From the NCBI GenBank assembly GCA_015680685.1, contig MNCI01003851.1:92403-156402 (forward strand): DNA of 64,000 bases, in the 5' to 3' direction. This document shows, piece by piece, positions 24,400 to 35,591 of this stretch. The DNA comes from Gnetum montanum (taxonomy: Eukaryota > Streptophyta > Gnetopsida > Gnetales > Gnetaceae). The number at the start of each line of letters is the position of its first letter. Positions within the stretch are counted from its first letter, which is position 1. The translations under genes were made by a program, and so were the position numbers. The notes under the pieces are model-generated. The model was not told the origin of the DNA. It worked only from the letters and a program-made list of their open reading frames with translations, and made no database searches.

Positions 24400-26234
24400 A
24401 CCTTCAAGATATTTGCCTTTGTGTAAGTCATGGATGTAAGGCATACACCCTAAACTCCTATAGATGTGACACAATGAGGCAACATCCCTTAGGATGTCCA
24501 TATTGATCGATTTCACACCCACGATCATCATCTAATTCACTATTCGTAACCTCTTCTATTGTAGCAATCTTGTCCTTACCTTTGTAATATGCATGTTTAG
24601 CTTTCTTGTGCCTCTTGCACTCATGCTCACTACTTTGTTCTTTGGACTCCTTAGCAATTTTAAGAACAACTTGGAATCTATTATCCATTGAGTCTCTTAA
24701 CTAATCAACCTTGGATATAAATTCAGATTGAAATTATTGGAGTGAAAAGGCTTTCTTATGCACCCCCTCATCGAATACAAACTCATCCTCACTATCACAA
24801 AGTCAAACCTCCCTTTTGAAATGGAAGGATCATGGTTATACTCTTCCACACTTTCTCTTTTTCTTAGTTCACCCCCCTCTTTGGCGACAAGCTATATTAA
24901 TGTTTGTATCTAATGGAAAATTAGTTCTAGCAATCACCCTTGGGCATAAATACCAAGGGTTTTACTTGTTTCATTATGAAGCCTATCTACAATGTGGCGA
25001 AGTTGAACCAATTGAGAATAACCATGGCTAGGACATTTGTGCATCAAGGCACATTATCGGCCAATGGTGGCATCCAAGGGTTCATGTGTTCCTTGTTTCT
25101 ACCCATGAATTTTCTTCCTTAAGTTGGACACTCTAGAGTACATTTAATACTTATCATTGAAGAACTCAAGCATGGTACTCCATCATCTAATAGATTCTGG
25201 CTCTAAGGACTAGTACAAATTTTTTTCTTATTTAATAAGTGTCCTAGGGAACAACTTTAGTTTTTACAATGCGTTCTCTATGTTTTGCAAGGCACATGCA
25301 TCTTGGAAAGCTTGAAGATGATTCTACAAATCAGATTTATATCCTCCTTCAAATCAAGGAATATTATTCATGTCTAACTATTTGATCCAACTATTCTTCA
25401 CATGCCTTGCTGGAATTCTAACTACCTCTGCAATGTTAAGCATAATTTGGGTAGCAAATAGAGGCTCATCAAGGTCTTGATCATGGTGCCTACAATGCTC
25501 TCTACTACCACTTCATTCATGATAATGTATCTCTCTTGAATGTCTACATTCTTAATCTTGTCTATCCTAATGAACCCTTTGGTTATTTTGGTCTCGTCGA
25601 TCATTTCAATTACCTTCATCACAGTCTTGCCTTCTACAGTCATGGTCAAAGCTAGAAGAAGAAGATGATGACGAAGGAGGAAAGAAAGGAGAACTAACAC
25701 CATCAAGATGCCTACTATTGCCTCTTTGATGATCACAACCACGATCACAATTGTGCTTCTTATCTGCATTCCTGTCTTGACTTGCCCCTTCGAATCCTTC
25801 TTTGTCATTGGATCCCTTATTACTAGAATCAGGATTGTGAACTATGGAGTGTAGATTTTGATTTTGACCTCAATCATTGAAGTCAAAGAGAGGGGTGTCA
25901 TTAAATGAAAAACCACCAAAGAAGGATTCTGCACTAGCATGTTGGTACAATAGGAGTGGAGAATCATTATGTCCTTTTTCCTTTGAGAATTCATAGTGCT
26001 GCTCTAGCTGCCGATCACATAGATGTTCTGCTTCGGTGGGATAGCACAATTGGGTGGCAATTTAATGTTGCCCTTCTTGTCATGCCATCACAACTATTCA
26101 TCCTGGTATGGGATGAAGGTAAAGTTTGGCACATACTCATCAAGATGAGTATATATAATTCCATACTATTGAGGCTTTGGTAGATTAACTATATTGGCCT
26201 TGTACAGAGAATCACTCTTGTGAGAAGAATACAT
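24400..26234 (-). pseudogene. gag: Ty3 gag (element 2)
   Basis: The probable start codon is at 26234, about 140 bp after the primer site, matching the start context of element 1 (base 110). YTHLDEYVPNFTFIP is near 26110-26150. A Lys/His-rich piece with CEIDQYGHPKGCCLI lies at 24458-24688 and matches element 1 at 1950-1990. Stops and frameshifts are frequent, for example in the low-complexity 25422-25808 piece. Confidence 0.8.
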
Positions 26235-26374
26235 TTTCAGTTAGTGAATAAAAATCATAGTGTGCTTTAAGAATTTGTTATAGTAATTGTGAAATAAGAC
26301 ATGACTCTAAGGTTCATTCCAATGATTTAAATACTTTTTACTAGGTCCTAAATAGTGCATAAAACAACAAAAAG

Positions 26375-26393
26375 TTCCTTGGAAATGGTGCCA
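26375..26393 (-). other. Primer-binding site of element 2 (tRNA-Asp type, decayed)
   Basis: The minus strand reads TGGCACCATTTCCAAGGAA, one base inside the 5' LTR. The plant tRNA-Asp primer site is TGGCGCCGTTGCCGGGGAA. The match is 14 of 19, and four of the five differences are G-to-A, as expected from deamination of methylated C on the other strand. Confidence 0.8.
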
Positions 26394-26394
26394 A

Positions 26395-27224
26395 TGATGA
26401 GCGATGAGGTACCCCTACGCCCAAGCATACAAATCACTAAAGCATTATGTGCAATCCAGTCAAATTCTATGGACCTATAGTTATCTAATGCACTAGCTCT
26501 TATAGAAAGTGAAATGGGTGTTGAAAACATTTTGTCTTCCCAATTACACTTGTGAGCTTCAACGGTATGATTTAAGTGTAATTGAGGTATATGATTTTTC
26601 TTACTTTTTATTTTATGGATTTGGTCACCTACAACAAGAATGAAGAGTAAAGTAATTAAAGATCTAATTTGTCTACCGTCTAGATAGCCTAACACAAGTA
26701 ACCACTCCACTTTCTTAGACACATCCTCAACATTGGGTTATCAAGTACTACATGAATGCTCGAAGTGGTCATGCTCGTGTTCATTAACTACTAGAAATAA
26801 ATTACTTAATTCAAATGCATTAAAATAAAGAGCAAGAAAGTAAAATGCATTAAATAAAATATGAATATATTCTTAGTGCTATAAGGATTGTCAAAAGAGT
26901 TTGTTTTATTCCTATCACATTACTATGCTCAGGTACATTAGTGCTCAAACAAAGAATCGTATACACTTAGACTCTTTCTATGGGCACTCAGAAAATATTC
27001 TAACTCTGAGAAAAAGAAATAGCAAGAGCTATTGCTACTCTAACTAAGAAAGACCAAAAAGTAACTATGAAAACTAGATCCTAGGAACGATATTTATAGA
27101 CCCAAGGTAGATGCTCTAATGTTGCTTACATGACATCTCATCAAGACCTCAATGTTGTGTACATGATGTCATGGCTCGGACATTGCGTACCTAACATCAA
27201 GGCCAACATAAATTCAGTTCATCT
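26395..27224 (-). repeat. 5' LTR of Ty3 element 2
   Basis: About 830 bp. It starts TGATGAGCGATGAGG on the + strand and follows the 3' LTR to ...AGTTCATC at about 27223; the terminal CA has mutated. TATA box on the minus strand at 27091-27098. The transcription start should lie about 30 bp downstream of it. Confidence 0.9.
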
Positions 27225-27386
27225 TCTTGAAATCATATTTTTGATAACACAAAGTCTAGAGTTATACAAGGATTCTATCCTATGAGTGTGGAAGTACCCA
27301 AGTTAGGGAACAACATACATCCAAGTGTAGTTTTAGTTTTAATTGGTGAAACTTATTCAACTCCCTTCCTAAGTTCTCAATCTTCA
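27225..27386 (+). repeat. Remainder of 5' LTR of copia element A
   Basis: It continues the LTR interrupted at 17118 and ends just before the copia primer site. Identified by position only. Confidence 0.5.
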
Positions 27387-27388
27387 AG

Positions 27389-27401
27389 TGGTATTATAAC
27401 C
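27389..27401 (+). other. Primer-binding site of copia A (initiator tRNA-Met type)
   Basis: TGGTATTATAACC against the standard TGGTATCAGAGCC. All three differences are C-to-T or G-to-A. It sits between LTR end and gag, as in plant Ty1/copia elements. Confidence 0.75.
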
Positions 27402-27433
27402 TTAGTATTCTTGGGTTAATTATAATAGCTTAG

Positions 27434-28720
27434 AAGTGAACTATGAAGGAAGCTTATTTCATCAAGCTGCCAATGTTAGATGGATTCAACTTCACATACT
27501 AGAAAACTAGAATGCAAGGGTTCATTGAATTCATCTACGAGGGATGGACTCAGTCCATTTATAGTAAAAGTAAGATAAGAGGCAAGCAATATAACATTTC
27601 CAGTCATGATACATCCTCTATTCAATGTTGAATATGTGATTGAAGAGGCCATATGGCCTCCAAAAACCCTTGTACTTGAAGGTTATAAGAAGAAGAGTCT
27701 AGTGAAGAAATAAGACTACCAACATCTATACAAGCTAGGGTGATGAAGGAGAAACCAGCTATACATTTGAAAATTCTAATTAGTTATGCTTAGCCTTAGT
27801 AAATTAAGAATCCATAAATGACTCACTATCTTATGTGGATGCTAAAGAAGATGAGATTACTTTGGAAGAAAGGTATGAGCTACTCTATAATGAGGTAATT
27901 TCCTTTCAAATTTTATGCTTTAAAATGGAAGAGACTTTACAAGATAAGGAAATAAAGATAGTAGAACTTAATTCTAATTGTTTATATTTTAAGAAAGAAA
28001 ACTTAGACCTAACAACTAAGGTTCAAAAGCTAACAAGTGTTGTTGAGTAGACTAATAAGGAATTATCAAATGTAAAGCTTAGCAATGAAAGACACATTCA
28101 AACTAATGAGATAGGTCAATATCAATGCTATTCTCACATCAAATCATCATCAAGTTTTGTGAGTTTAAAGAAATATTCTCCTAGGTTTTATAATTTAGCT
28201 AAATTAAAGAAAATGATTTGTTTCTATTGTGATAAAACTGAAAATATTTAGTCTTTCTATTATTTATGGATAAAGCACTATAAATGGTCTTTTCCAAAAT
28301 AGCCTAGAAAAAGTGTTTTGTAGAAAAAGAACTTTTGAAGGTAAAAATATAAGAGGTTGAAAAATGAAATAATTGCACAAGTTGCACTCTTTTCTATAAA
28401 AATGAGTACTTGGTACATTCAAAATCAATGTTTACAACATATGATAGGTGACAAATCTCAATTTGTACAATTATCATAACAGAACTATGGAATTGTCACT
28501 TTCAGAGACAATATGGAAGCTCAAATTAAAGTTATTGTTATCATTGGATGTAAGGATTAGCCTACTATAAAATAAGTGTTTTTTGTTGAAGGTATTAAAC
28601 ATAATATTTTTAGTGTCAATCAACTTTGTAATTCAAATTTTGATGTTATCTTCTCTAAAGATACTTGGTAGAACAAATTCTAGGTAGGATATCATCCCAA
28701 GGTACTTCCTTAACAAAACT
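27434..28720 (+). pseudogene. gag: Ty1/copia gag and protease region (element A)
   Basis: The start region encodes a copia-type gag: KLPMLDGFNF then YWK-like, RMQGFIEFIYEGW (a stop replaces the expected Trp near 27502). A coiled-coil-like acidic segment lies at 27835-28050. A zinc knuckle beginning CFYCDKT is near 28210, followed by a protease region where the D-S-G triplet appears altered (WYIQNQCLQHM near 28414). A conserved pre-integrase segment FFVEGIKHNIFSVNQLC follows at 28580-28635. Sequence similarity ends near 28720. The integrase-RT part is missing, so this is a truncated, dead element. Confidence 0.8.
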
Positions 28721-29850
28721 AATAGATATAATATTTAATTATAATTAAAAATGAGCTTCAAATCTTCATTTAATAACAAAAGTTGGTAAGGGATATTGTT
28801 AGGGTTATGTTAGGGTCCATAATTACTCCATAAACAAAGTATTATACAATCACATATGCATAATAAAATAAAAAGGTTCATAATTAAATGTGCATAATAA
28901 AGATTGAATATGCATAAATAAAAAAATAAGCATAATCAAATACTTATAAAAGAATGATAATTAACAAAAATGAAAAAGTTCTAGGGGTAATTAGATTTTA
29001 ACATTGAATCATAACATATTTAAAAGATCTATGACTAAGCTCCATTAGTAGTAAAATAAGGGATACAAAACTTTAATAAAATACTCTAGCAAGCATATGC
29101 ATTCACTTATGTAAGAAACTATCAAAAAAAACAATAATAATAGTACTAACAATAAGCTAATCTAATGAAACACATCTAATAGTATTATAGAGGTATTTAT
29201 ATGTATTCAATTAAATAATTAAATTTAGGAAAATTTTTAGGTTGTGACACAAACCTTCATAGAAGCAAAAGGAAATTATACTCAAGAAGAGAGAAGCTTA
29301 TAACACTCATGGCATCCAGAGGCATGAGTATTTGATTAGTTAGGATGATTAATTTGTTGATGATGTTGTATGGATCCATGAGATCAAACTTGTCAAGTGA
29401 GGGATCACTTTTAGCCCTACTCCCTTGTTCACCTAACACCACTTTCCGAAGGATGGGAGAGATAATATATGGATAGATATTTTGAGCCCTTTTTCATCCC
29501 TATAGGTGATTAATTTGTAGATTTGGGAAGCTAGAAAGATGTCTATGCTACAAGCTACAAAAAAAAACAAGAAAACATTCCAAGTTCCTAGGAGATGTTT
29601 AACCATAAGATTAGACATTTTTGGCTTTATGTTTGGGATAAATATACAGGATAGGTCACTTGTTAAGCATAGATGAAGAGAGGAAAACAAAGAGACAATT
29701 AGGATAGAAAGATTGTAGGAGGGGTTATTTGTCTCTGTGATCAAGTATAACTCTCTATATGTAAATTTGATCTTAGATTTATGTGTAAAGAGATCCAGAT
29801 TTATTGAACCTTACATTGAGGTCAATCATTATGTGATTGCCGAGCTTTTT
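28721..29850. other. Unassigned sequence with two small minus-strand frames
   Basis: Minus-strand open stretches at 29433-29744 and 29257-29442 overlap slightly and are in different frames. The protein texts carry no motif I recognise. No splice-consistent gene model emerged. Possibly a decayed gene or repeat. Confidence 0.4.
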
Positions 29851-30070
29851 TGATGAAACATATTATACATAAGGACTATGATATCGTAGTTCTATATACG
29901 TCAGTATAGATACAATGTAGTGGGCCATGGTTATGCCTAAAAATACTAATCCACCATCGCATCTAAAATAAATTTTACCCAATGCTTAATGAAATTCTTG
30001 AAGTTTTTTTTCTTGAAGTTAGAGTTAGAGTCATTGCCTATATTCTATTAAATTATGATTATAATAAATA

Positions 30071-30644
30071 TGTCACATCCCCATTCCCAAATGATGTTGT
30101 TGCCTAATGAAGATGGTGTCTCTTCATAACATTTGTTATTGTCATCTTAACAAGACCCAAAAGGGTAGTTGTAAATAAGACCCAAAAGAGCATGTTGTAG
30201 TAATGGATTTGTCTCTCAAGGTAACCTTTGGGGATTTGACCTAAGGTATTTATACCTAGGGTTAGAGGTCATGCTAGCATGGAGTGGTGGTGCTAGTACA
30301 AGTAAGTAATGGGAAGCTAGGTGAAGCAGGACAAGAAGAGGACTAGCCATCCCTTTTGGCTATGTTATAGGCCTAACTGTTGTGGTAGTGCTCGACTGCC
30401 TTGAAGGGATAGATGTTAAAGGAAAACCCTCCAAGGAACACACTCAAAGCATGATCTAGATACGCTTTTCCATATCAATAAAGCATCCTTTTCTTTCTTG
30501 TTCTACATTTTTCCTATTATTTCCTTTATACATAATGTCAAATGTCACATATATTTCACATTTGGTATATTTTTTTCATATGCATAATGTCTAATATATG
30601 GTATATTTGACATTTTCCATGACATCCAAGGATGGGATGTCACA
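30071..30644 (+). repeat. Left LTR of the LARD-like element
   Basis: 574 bp with 11-bp inverted ends TGTCACATCCC and GGGATGTCACA. It aligns along its length with 35037-35591, and shared words include AACCTTTGGGG and GAAGAGGACTAGCCATCCCT. A putative poly(A) region AATAAAGCATCC lies near 30477. Confidence 0.92.
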
Positions 30645-30646
30645 AT

Positions 30647-30657
30647 TGGTATAAGAG
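30647..30657 (+). other. Primer-binding site of the LARD-like element
   Basis: TGGTATAAGAGAAAACC matches the initiator tRNA-Met primer type (TGGTATCAGAGC...) apart from two C-to-A changes. It lies two bases after the left LTR. Confidence 0.8.
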
Positions 30658-31882
30658 AAAACCACAACCCAAGGACCATTTAGAACAACGGGTCAACAAC
30701 AACATGAATCTAATGATGAACCTTCAAGCTACAACACATGGAAAGCTATTAATCATCACTGGATGTACCATATGTTCGTGATGCAAGTTAGAAGAAACCT
30801 TTCCATTGACTACACAAACAATGGATCAAACATCTAGATCCTAGCAACCAACAAAATTCTTTGATAGATATCATTAACCAACAAAGAGCTAATCATGCCT
30901 CATCAAGATTGATGAATTACAAAGAGTTGTTGGTAAGACAATGATACATCAGTCTAATAACTCTTATCCATCTTAATACTATAATTACTAATTTATTAGG
31001 ATCATTATTAAATTTCTTTCCAAAAATTTAGTAACCATGACTTGAATTAATCTTGTTTTGCTATAATTCACTATCTAAGTAATCTAGAAGATTCCAAGTT
31101 ACCATATGTTAGCCTAGAAATGTTAGTTCAACAAAATAGGCTAGTCTGGTCCCTTTTAATTCTTGAAAATTAAACTTCATTTTGAATCCTAAAACTATGT
31201 CCAACAAGTAGTACTTGTTGAGATGATTCTAATAGTACAAATTTCATATTGAACAAACTTACGGTTTGGGAGATATTGATGTTTAAATTTTCTCATTATA
31301 AATGTGTTAAAATAATATTAAATTATTATTATTATTTAAAAATAATAAAAATATCAAAATTTAGGATCAAAAATCAACCTAAAATTTCCCTTTACCCACA
31401 AAAAACCCTTACCCTATCATCAGCTGGACCACCACATCAACCGCCAAGGCAAGGTGGAATAAAATAATAGTAAAAAGTTTTTAAAAATAAAAACAAAAAT
31501 TTTTAAATAGGAGGTTGTGGGATCAACCCCAAGACCCAACGTACTTATGTTTAAAATAAAAAATAATAATAAAAGAAAACTAAAAATAATAATAAATTTT
31601 AAGAAAACCAAACCCTCAGCATGATCACGACCAGTTTTATGCCGACCACGACTAATTGTGCTACCAACCACATTCAAGCCTGTTTCTAGTCATAGTTGGT
31701 AGCTACAAAGTGACTAGCCCTTGGGCTAGCCCTAGGGACAACCACACACTATGTGTCCCTTGTTTTGGCCATGTCGCTCCTACACTTGCTATTGCAACAC
31801 CCACTGTCGCGCAACTGCTGCCTGCCACTGTGCGCCCACTCTCCACTACTACGTGCCTACTTCCTTACTAGTCATTGCTACC

Positions 31883-32062
31883 TTGCCACCAAAAACTCCC
31901 TCTTTTGCTACCAAAAATTTCCTCCCATGTTGCCGAACACTACCTTCCAAGTTGTTGAAAACTACCTACCATGCCGCCGAACACTACCTCTTGTGTTGCC
32001 AAAAACTACTTCCCATGCCACTAAACACCACCTCCCAAGCTACCAAAAACCACCTCTTCCAC
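31883..32062 (+). repeat. 22-bp minisatellite inside the LARD-like element
   Basis: About eight imperfect 22-bp units of the type TTGCCGAACACTACCTTCCA. Because 22 is not a multiple of 3, each unit shifts frame, and all three forward frames stay open for a while. I regard the resulting frames as by-products. Confidence 0.8.
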
Positions 32063-33470
32063 TAAAAATCATTGCCTCTCTAGATGTTGTCAATCATGGC
32101 CTCCTTTGAATGTGCCATGCTAGCCCTATTTGACTACACACAAAAGTTGCACAAGCCCAGTCATGGGCCACACAAGCCTAGTTAAGGGGCTACACAAGAC
32201 ATAAGATAAGTTGTGTGGACCCTAAGTTGGGTCGCACATGCCCAATGGAGGACTGTGTAGATCCTAAAACAAGCTACATAGGCCCTAGGAATGCTTGAGA
32301 AAATGGTTGTGTCATCACCAGCGGCAAGAAATGCTACACTGGCGCTACCCAGCCTAGTCATCGACGTCACCAGTAGCCTCCCTGGACTCCACCACTAGTG
32401 TTGCACCATGGCTATTACCACCATTTTCCCTATTTCCGTGTAACAAAAAATTTTCTATTAGTAGACAGGAATTTTGAATTTCCCATCAACTAATGAAAAT
32501 TTCGAAATGCTTATCAGCTGATGGAAACATTTAAAACTTTCATCATCAGTCATCAATTTAAATTAAAAACATGCATAGATATTTTCAAAAATTTAAAATT
32601 GGAAATTTGATAATAGTAGGGATAAAAACTTTGTCATTGATCATGCTTGTTTTGATGTAGAACTAAGATGGCTAACCTCTCAGAAAGTCTCGTTTTTTAA
32701 GCCAAAGATCTTAGACTCCAAAAACCATAGCTTCTAATTTCAAAAGCCTTTTTCAGTGAATGAAGAGTCATTTCCTATAGATTTCAACCTTTTAGACCCA
32801 ATGGTGAAGTTAAATACATCCTAGGGAATCCCAAAAATTATTTTTTACCACTTTCCCTATATAGTGCCTTAAGATCCCCAAAAGTTTAATTTTGGCATCA
32901 CTTAAGCATATGATGTCCATTTTCAACATATGAATAGTCTTTTGCAACATTTTTCATCCTTCTAAACTCAATGGTGAGGTCATATTTATCATTTGGACAT
33001 CTAATAATTTGATGATATCATAAATTCAACCTTTTGGGCTTCAAGATTTAGTGCATAACCCTTACACATAGCCTTAATATCACTATGGTATGTCATTAAT
33101 TACGCTACCGGAGTCAGTGTTCTTAAGGGGGTAGAAAGGCCATTAAGAATTAGATAATATAGTTACATATTATTAAAATTATATGATGTTGTTAAATATT
33201 ACTAAAATTAGATAATGTAATTATAAAATTAGATAATGTAGTTGAATTAGTTGGAGAATCAATTTCTATATCAGTATCAATTAATTATAAGTGGATAAAT
33301 TAGTTGGTATATCAGTTGATGAAAGAAAATGGTTTTTAATGATTAGAAAGATATATATCAATTATTCTTACAAGAAAAACATATGACTAAACAACATGAA
33401 GAGTCATAATCCTATTTCCACAAGGAGTTTGATACTCATCAAGAGAAATGATTTAGAAGAAAATCCAAGA

Positions 33471-34550
33471 ATGAAGATAAAAGTTGCAACATACAATGTG
33501 CTTGCAAGGTCCTCAGTGGGTGAGAAACAACATCTGCTATGTCCATCATGAGCCTTGAATTGGCATGAATATCAATATCCACATATCTTAGCAAAGGTAA
33601 AAGATTTGAATGCTAATGTCTTGTGCTTATAATAAGTCTTTCCATGGGAATTTCTATATCAATTCAAACTAGATTTGTAAAAGTTGGGATACATAGGTAT
33701 TTATAAGTAAAAAGATTCTTGTGGAAGTTGTTCTTTTGAGCTGTACAGATTAGCATATTGCAAAAATCACAACATGGATGATTGTGTAATATTTTATAAA
33801 AAAGCCAAGTTTGAATTAGTACAAAGATTTGAATGGAGTTTAGAAAATATTATTTTTGAAATTCCAGAATTTCAAGCAATGGATAAGAAGGAATAGTTAA
33901 GATTTTCAAAAATTCACATAGCCTTGGCAATGATTCTAAAATTTCATCTATCAAGAAGATGTTGATGCATGGTTAACACACATTTAATTGCCAAATCAAT
34001 ATGTTCAGATGTTTGACTATGTTAAGAAGCATATTTGATTAAGCAAATAGAAGAAAGTTTGAAGAATAAGTAATTACTAAGTTATACTAATCCAGTTTCA
34101 TTTATTGTTTGTGGAGACTTCAATGCAAAAGTTGGAAGTAGCATTTATCAATTCTTAGAATATCGATCTATAAAGAAATGTTTGGAAGAAGAACTTGATT
34201 TGAAGAAGATGTTTCCATCAATTCAGCATGCAATTCCATTGGTCAGTGCATATTCTGCTTATTTTGAATCTTCAATAGATAAATCAAATTCTAGAATTCC
34301 AGAATAGATAATGATAATGGATAGCACTCATCAAGAACCACAATTTACAAATTTCTCTACTATGATTAATGAGGATGGGTCAATAACATTCTTCATTGAG
34401 ACTTTGGACTATATTTGGAAGGATGCGTGATTCTTTCAAGTTACGAAGTTACTAGAGTTAATTTCTAAAGAAGAAGTTGAGAAGAATCAAGATCAAGCAT
34501 TGCTATCTTGAAAAGGACCATCCACTCACATACCACTTATGGTACAATGA
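33471..34550 (+). pseudogene. Intronless decayed copy of a CCR4-type deadenylase (endonuclease/exonuclease/phosphatase fold)
   Basis: One forward frame of 360 codons can be followed without any frame change but with about a dozen stops. Landmarks in order: KVATYNVLAR (33480), CPS-stop-ALNWHEYQYP (33540), ANVLCL followed by two stops and V where the family has LQEV (33610-33640), GYIGIYK, DDCVIFYKKAKF (33780), VNTHL (33970), VCGDFNAKVGS (34107), PLVSAYSAYF (34240), EPQFTNF (34330), ETLDYIW (34398). These are the active-site blocks and spacing of plant CCR4 proteins, which shorten mRNA poly(A) tails in the CCR4-NOT complex. No introns are present, so it was taken up from a processed RNA. It lies in sense orientation between the element's LTRs. 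It could be another member of the same phosphatase superfamily, but the CCR4-specific blocks argue for CCR4. Confidence 0.82.
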
Positions 34551-35036
34551 CAATTACTCCTATCATTTCATAAGGTTGATCAAGATCAAGAAGTATCTCA
34601 CCCTTACTTTTATTGATGATCTTATTATTTTATTGATTGTTTAATTTATATTTTAATCAAATAAGTAAAATATCTAAGCTAATAAAAATTGGGGATAAAG
34701 AGTTTTCCCTACCTTCACTTGGCTAATCAGATCCAAGTTGCACTTTGTGTAACTTTGGTTAGGATTGTTGGTTGGTGGTTGATAAATCTTTAATTTTTGT
34801 CATTATCTTAGAAAATGAAGTAAATAAAGTAATATTTAATTTTACATATAAGTTTTCTCACATATATCTTATTTGTAGAATAAGCAAGAAACAATTTCAA
34901 GTTAAAAGGAGAAATCAAATTAGTAGAGCATAGGATCATAAAAGAAAGCATTGAAGCTAGAAAAGGATAAGAACATGGACTCATTCAAGAACAAAAAAAA
35001 CCTAAGTGGGGTAGATTATCACATCCCCATTCCTAA

Positions 35037-35591
35037 ATGATGTTGTTGCATAATGAAGATGGTGTCTCTTCATAACAAGTGTTATTGTCATCGTAACATG
35101 ACCCAAATGGGTAGTTGTCATTAAGACCCAAAAGGGCATGTTGTAATGATAAATGTGTCTCTCAAGGTAACCTTTGGGGGTTTGACCTAAGGCATTTATA
35201 CCTAGTGTTAGAGGTTGTGCTAGCATGGAGTGGCAAAGCAAATATAAGCAAGTCATAGGAAGTAGGATGATGCAAGACAGGAAGAGGACTAGCCATCCCT
35301 TCTGGCTAGGTTATAGGCCTAACCATGGTGGTAGTGCTGGATTGCCTCTAAGGGATAGATGTCAAAGGAAGAAAACCCCAGGGAACATCCTAAAAGCATG
35401 ATCCAAATAAACTTTTTCATATCAATAAAGCATCCTTTTCTTTCTCTTTTTGCATTTTTCCTATTATTTCCTTTATACATAATGTCAAATATCACATATA
35501 TTATACATTTAGTATATTTTCTTCATACGCATAATGTCTAATATATCATATATTTGATGTTTTCCATGACATCTGGGGATGGGATGTCACA
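35037..35591 (+). repeat. Right LTR of the LARD-like element
   Basis: 555 bp. It starts TATCACATCCCC (first G of TGT mutated to A) and ends GGGATGTCACA, followed by the target duplication AAATA. Confidence 0.92.

Larger units (their letters stand above)
17119..27224 (-). mobile_element. Complete Ty3/gypsy LTR retrotransposon, element 2 (degenerate)
   Basis: About 10.1 kb, oriented right to left: 5' LTR (26395-27224), primer-binding site (26375-26393), gag, protease, RT/RNase H, integrase, about 2.4 kb of non-coding sequence, 3' LTR (17119-17986). Flanks are CCTTA (17114-17118) and TCTTG (27225-27229). Each differs by one transition from a common CCTTG, consistent with an old 5-bp target duplication. 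It is inserted in the 5' LTR of copia element A. The coding region has many stops and frameshifts. Confidence 0.93.
30071..35591 (+). mobile_element. Non-autonomous LTR element (LARD-like) carrying a captured host gene
   Basis: About 5.5 kb. Direct LTRs are at 30071-30644 and 35037-35591. The 5-bp target duplication AAATA at 30066-30070 and 35592-35596 is perfect. A primer-binding site follows the left LTR, fixing + orientation, and a purine-rich run AAGTGGGGTAGA precedes the right LTR. The 4.4-kb internal region has no gag, protease, RT or integrase that I can recognise. Instead it has a GC-richer minisatellite segment (31.7-32.4 kb) and a decayed CCR4-type gene copy (33471-34550). It would need enzymes from another element to move, as large retrotransposon derivatives do. 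Confidence 0.9.

Noticed and set aside
29257-29744. Two overlapping minus-strand frames (103 and 61 codons)
   Set aside because: Different frames, no recognisable family; I could not build a spliced model.
31751-32109. Overlapping plus-strand frames of 104 and 118 codons
   Set aside because: They cover a 22-bp minisatellite and GC-richer non-coding DNA in the LARD-like element; no domain.
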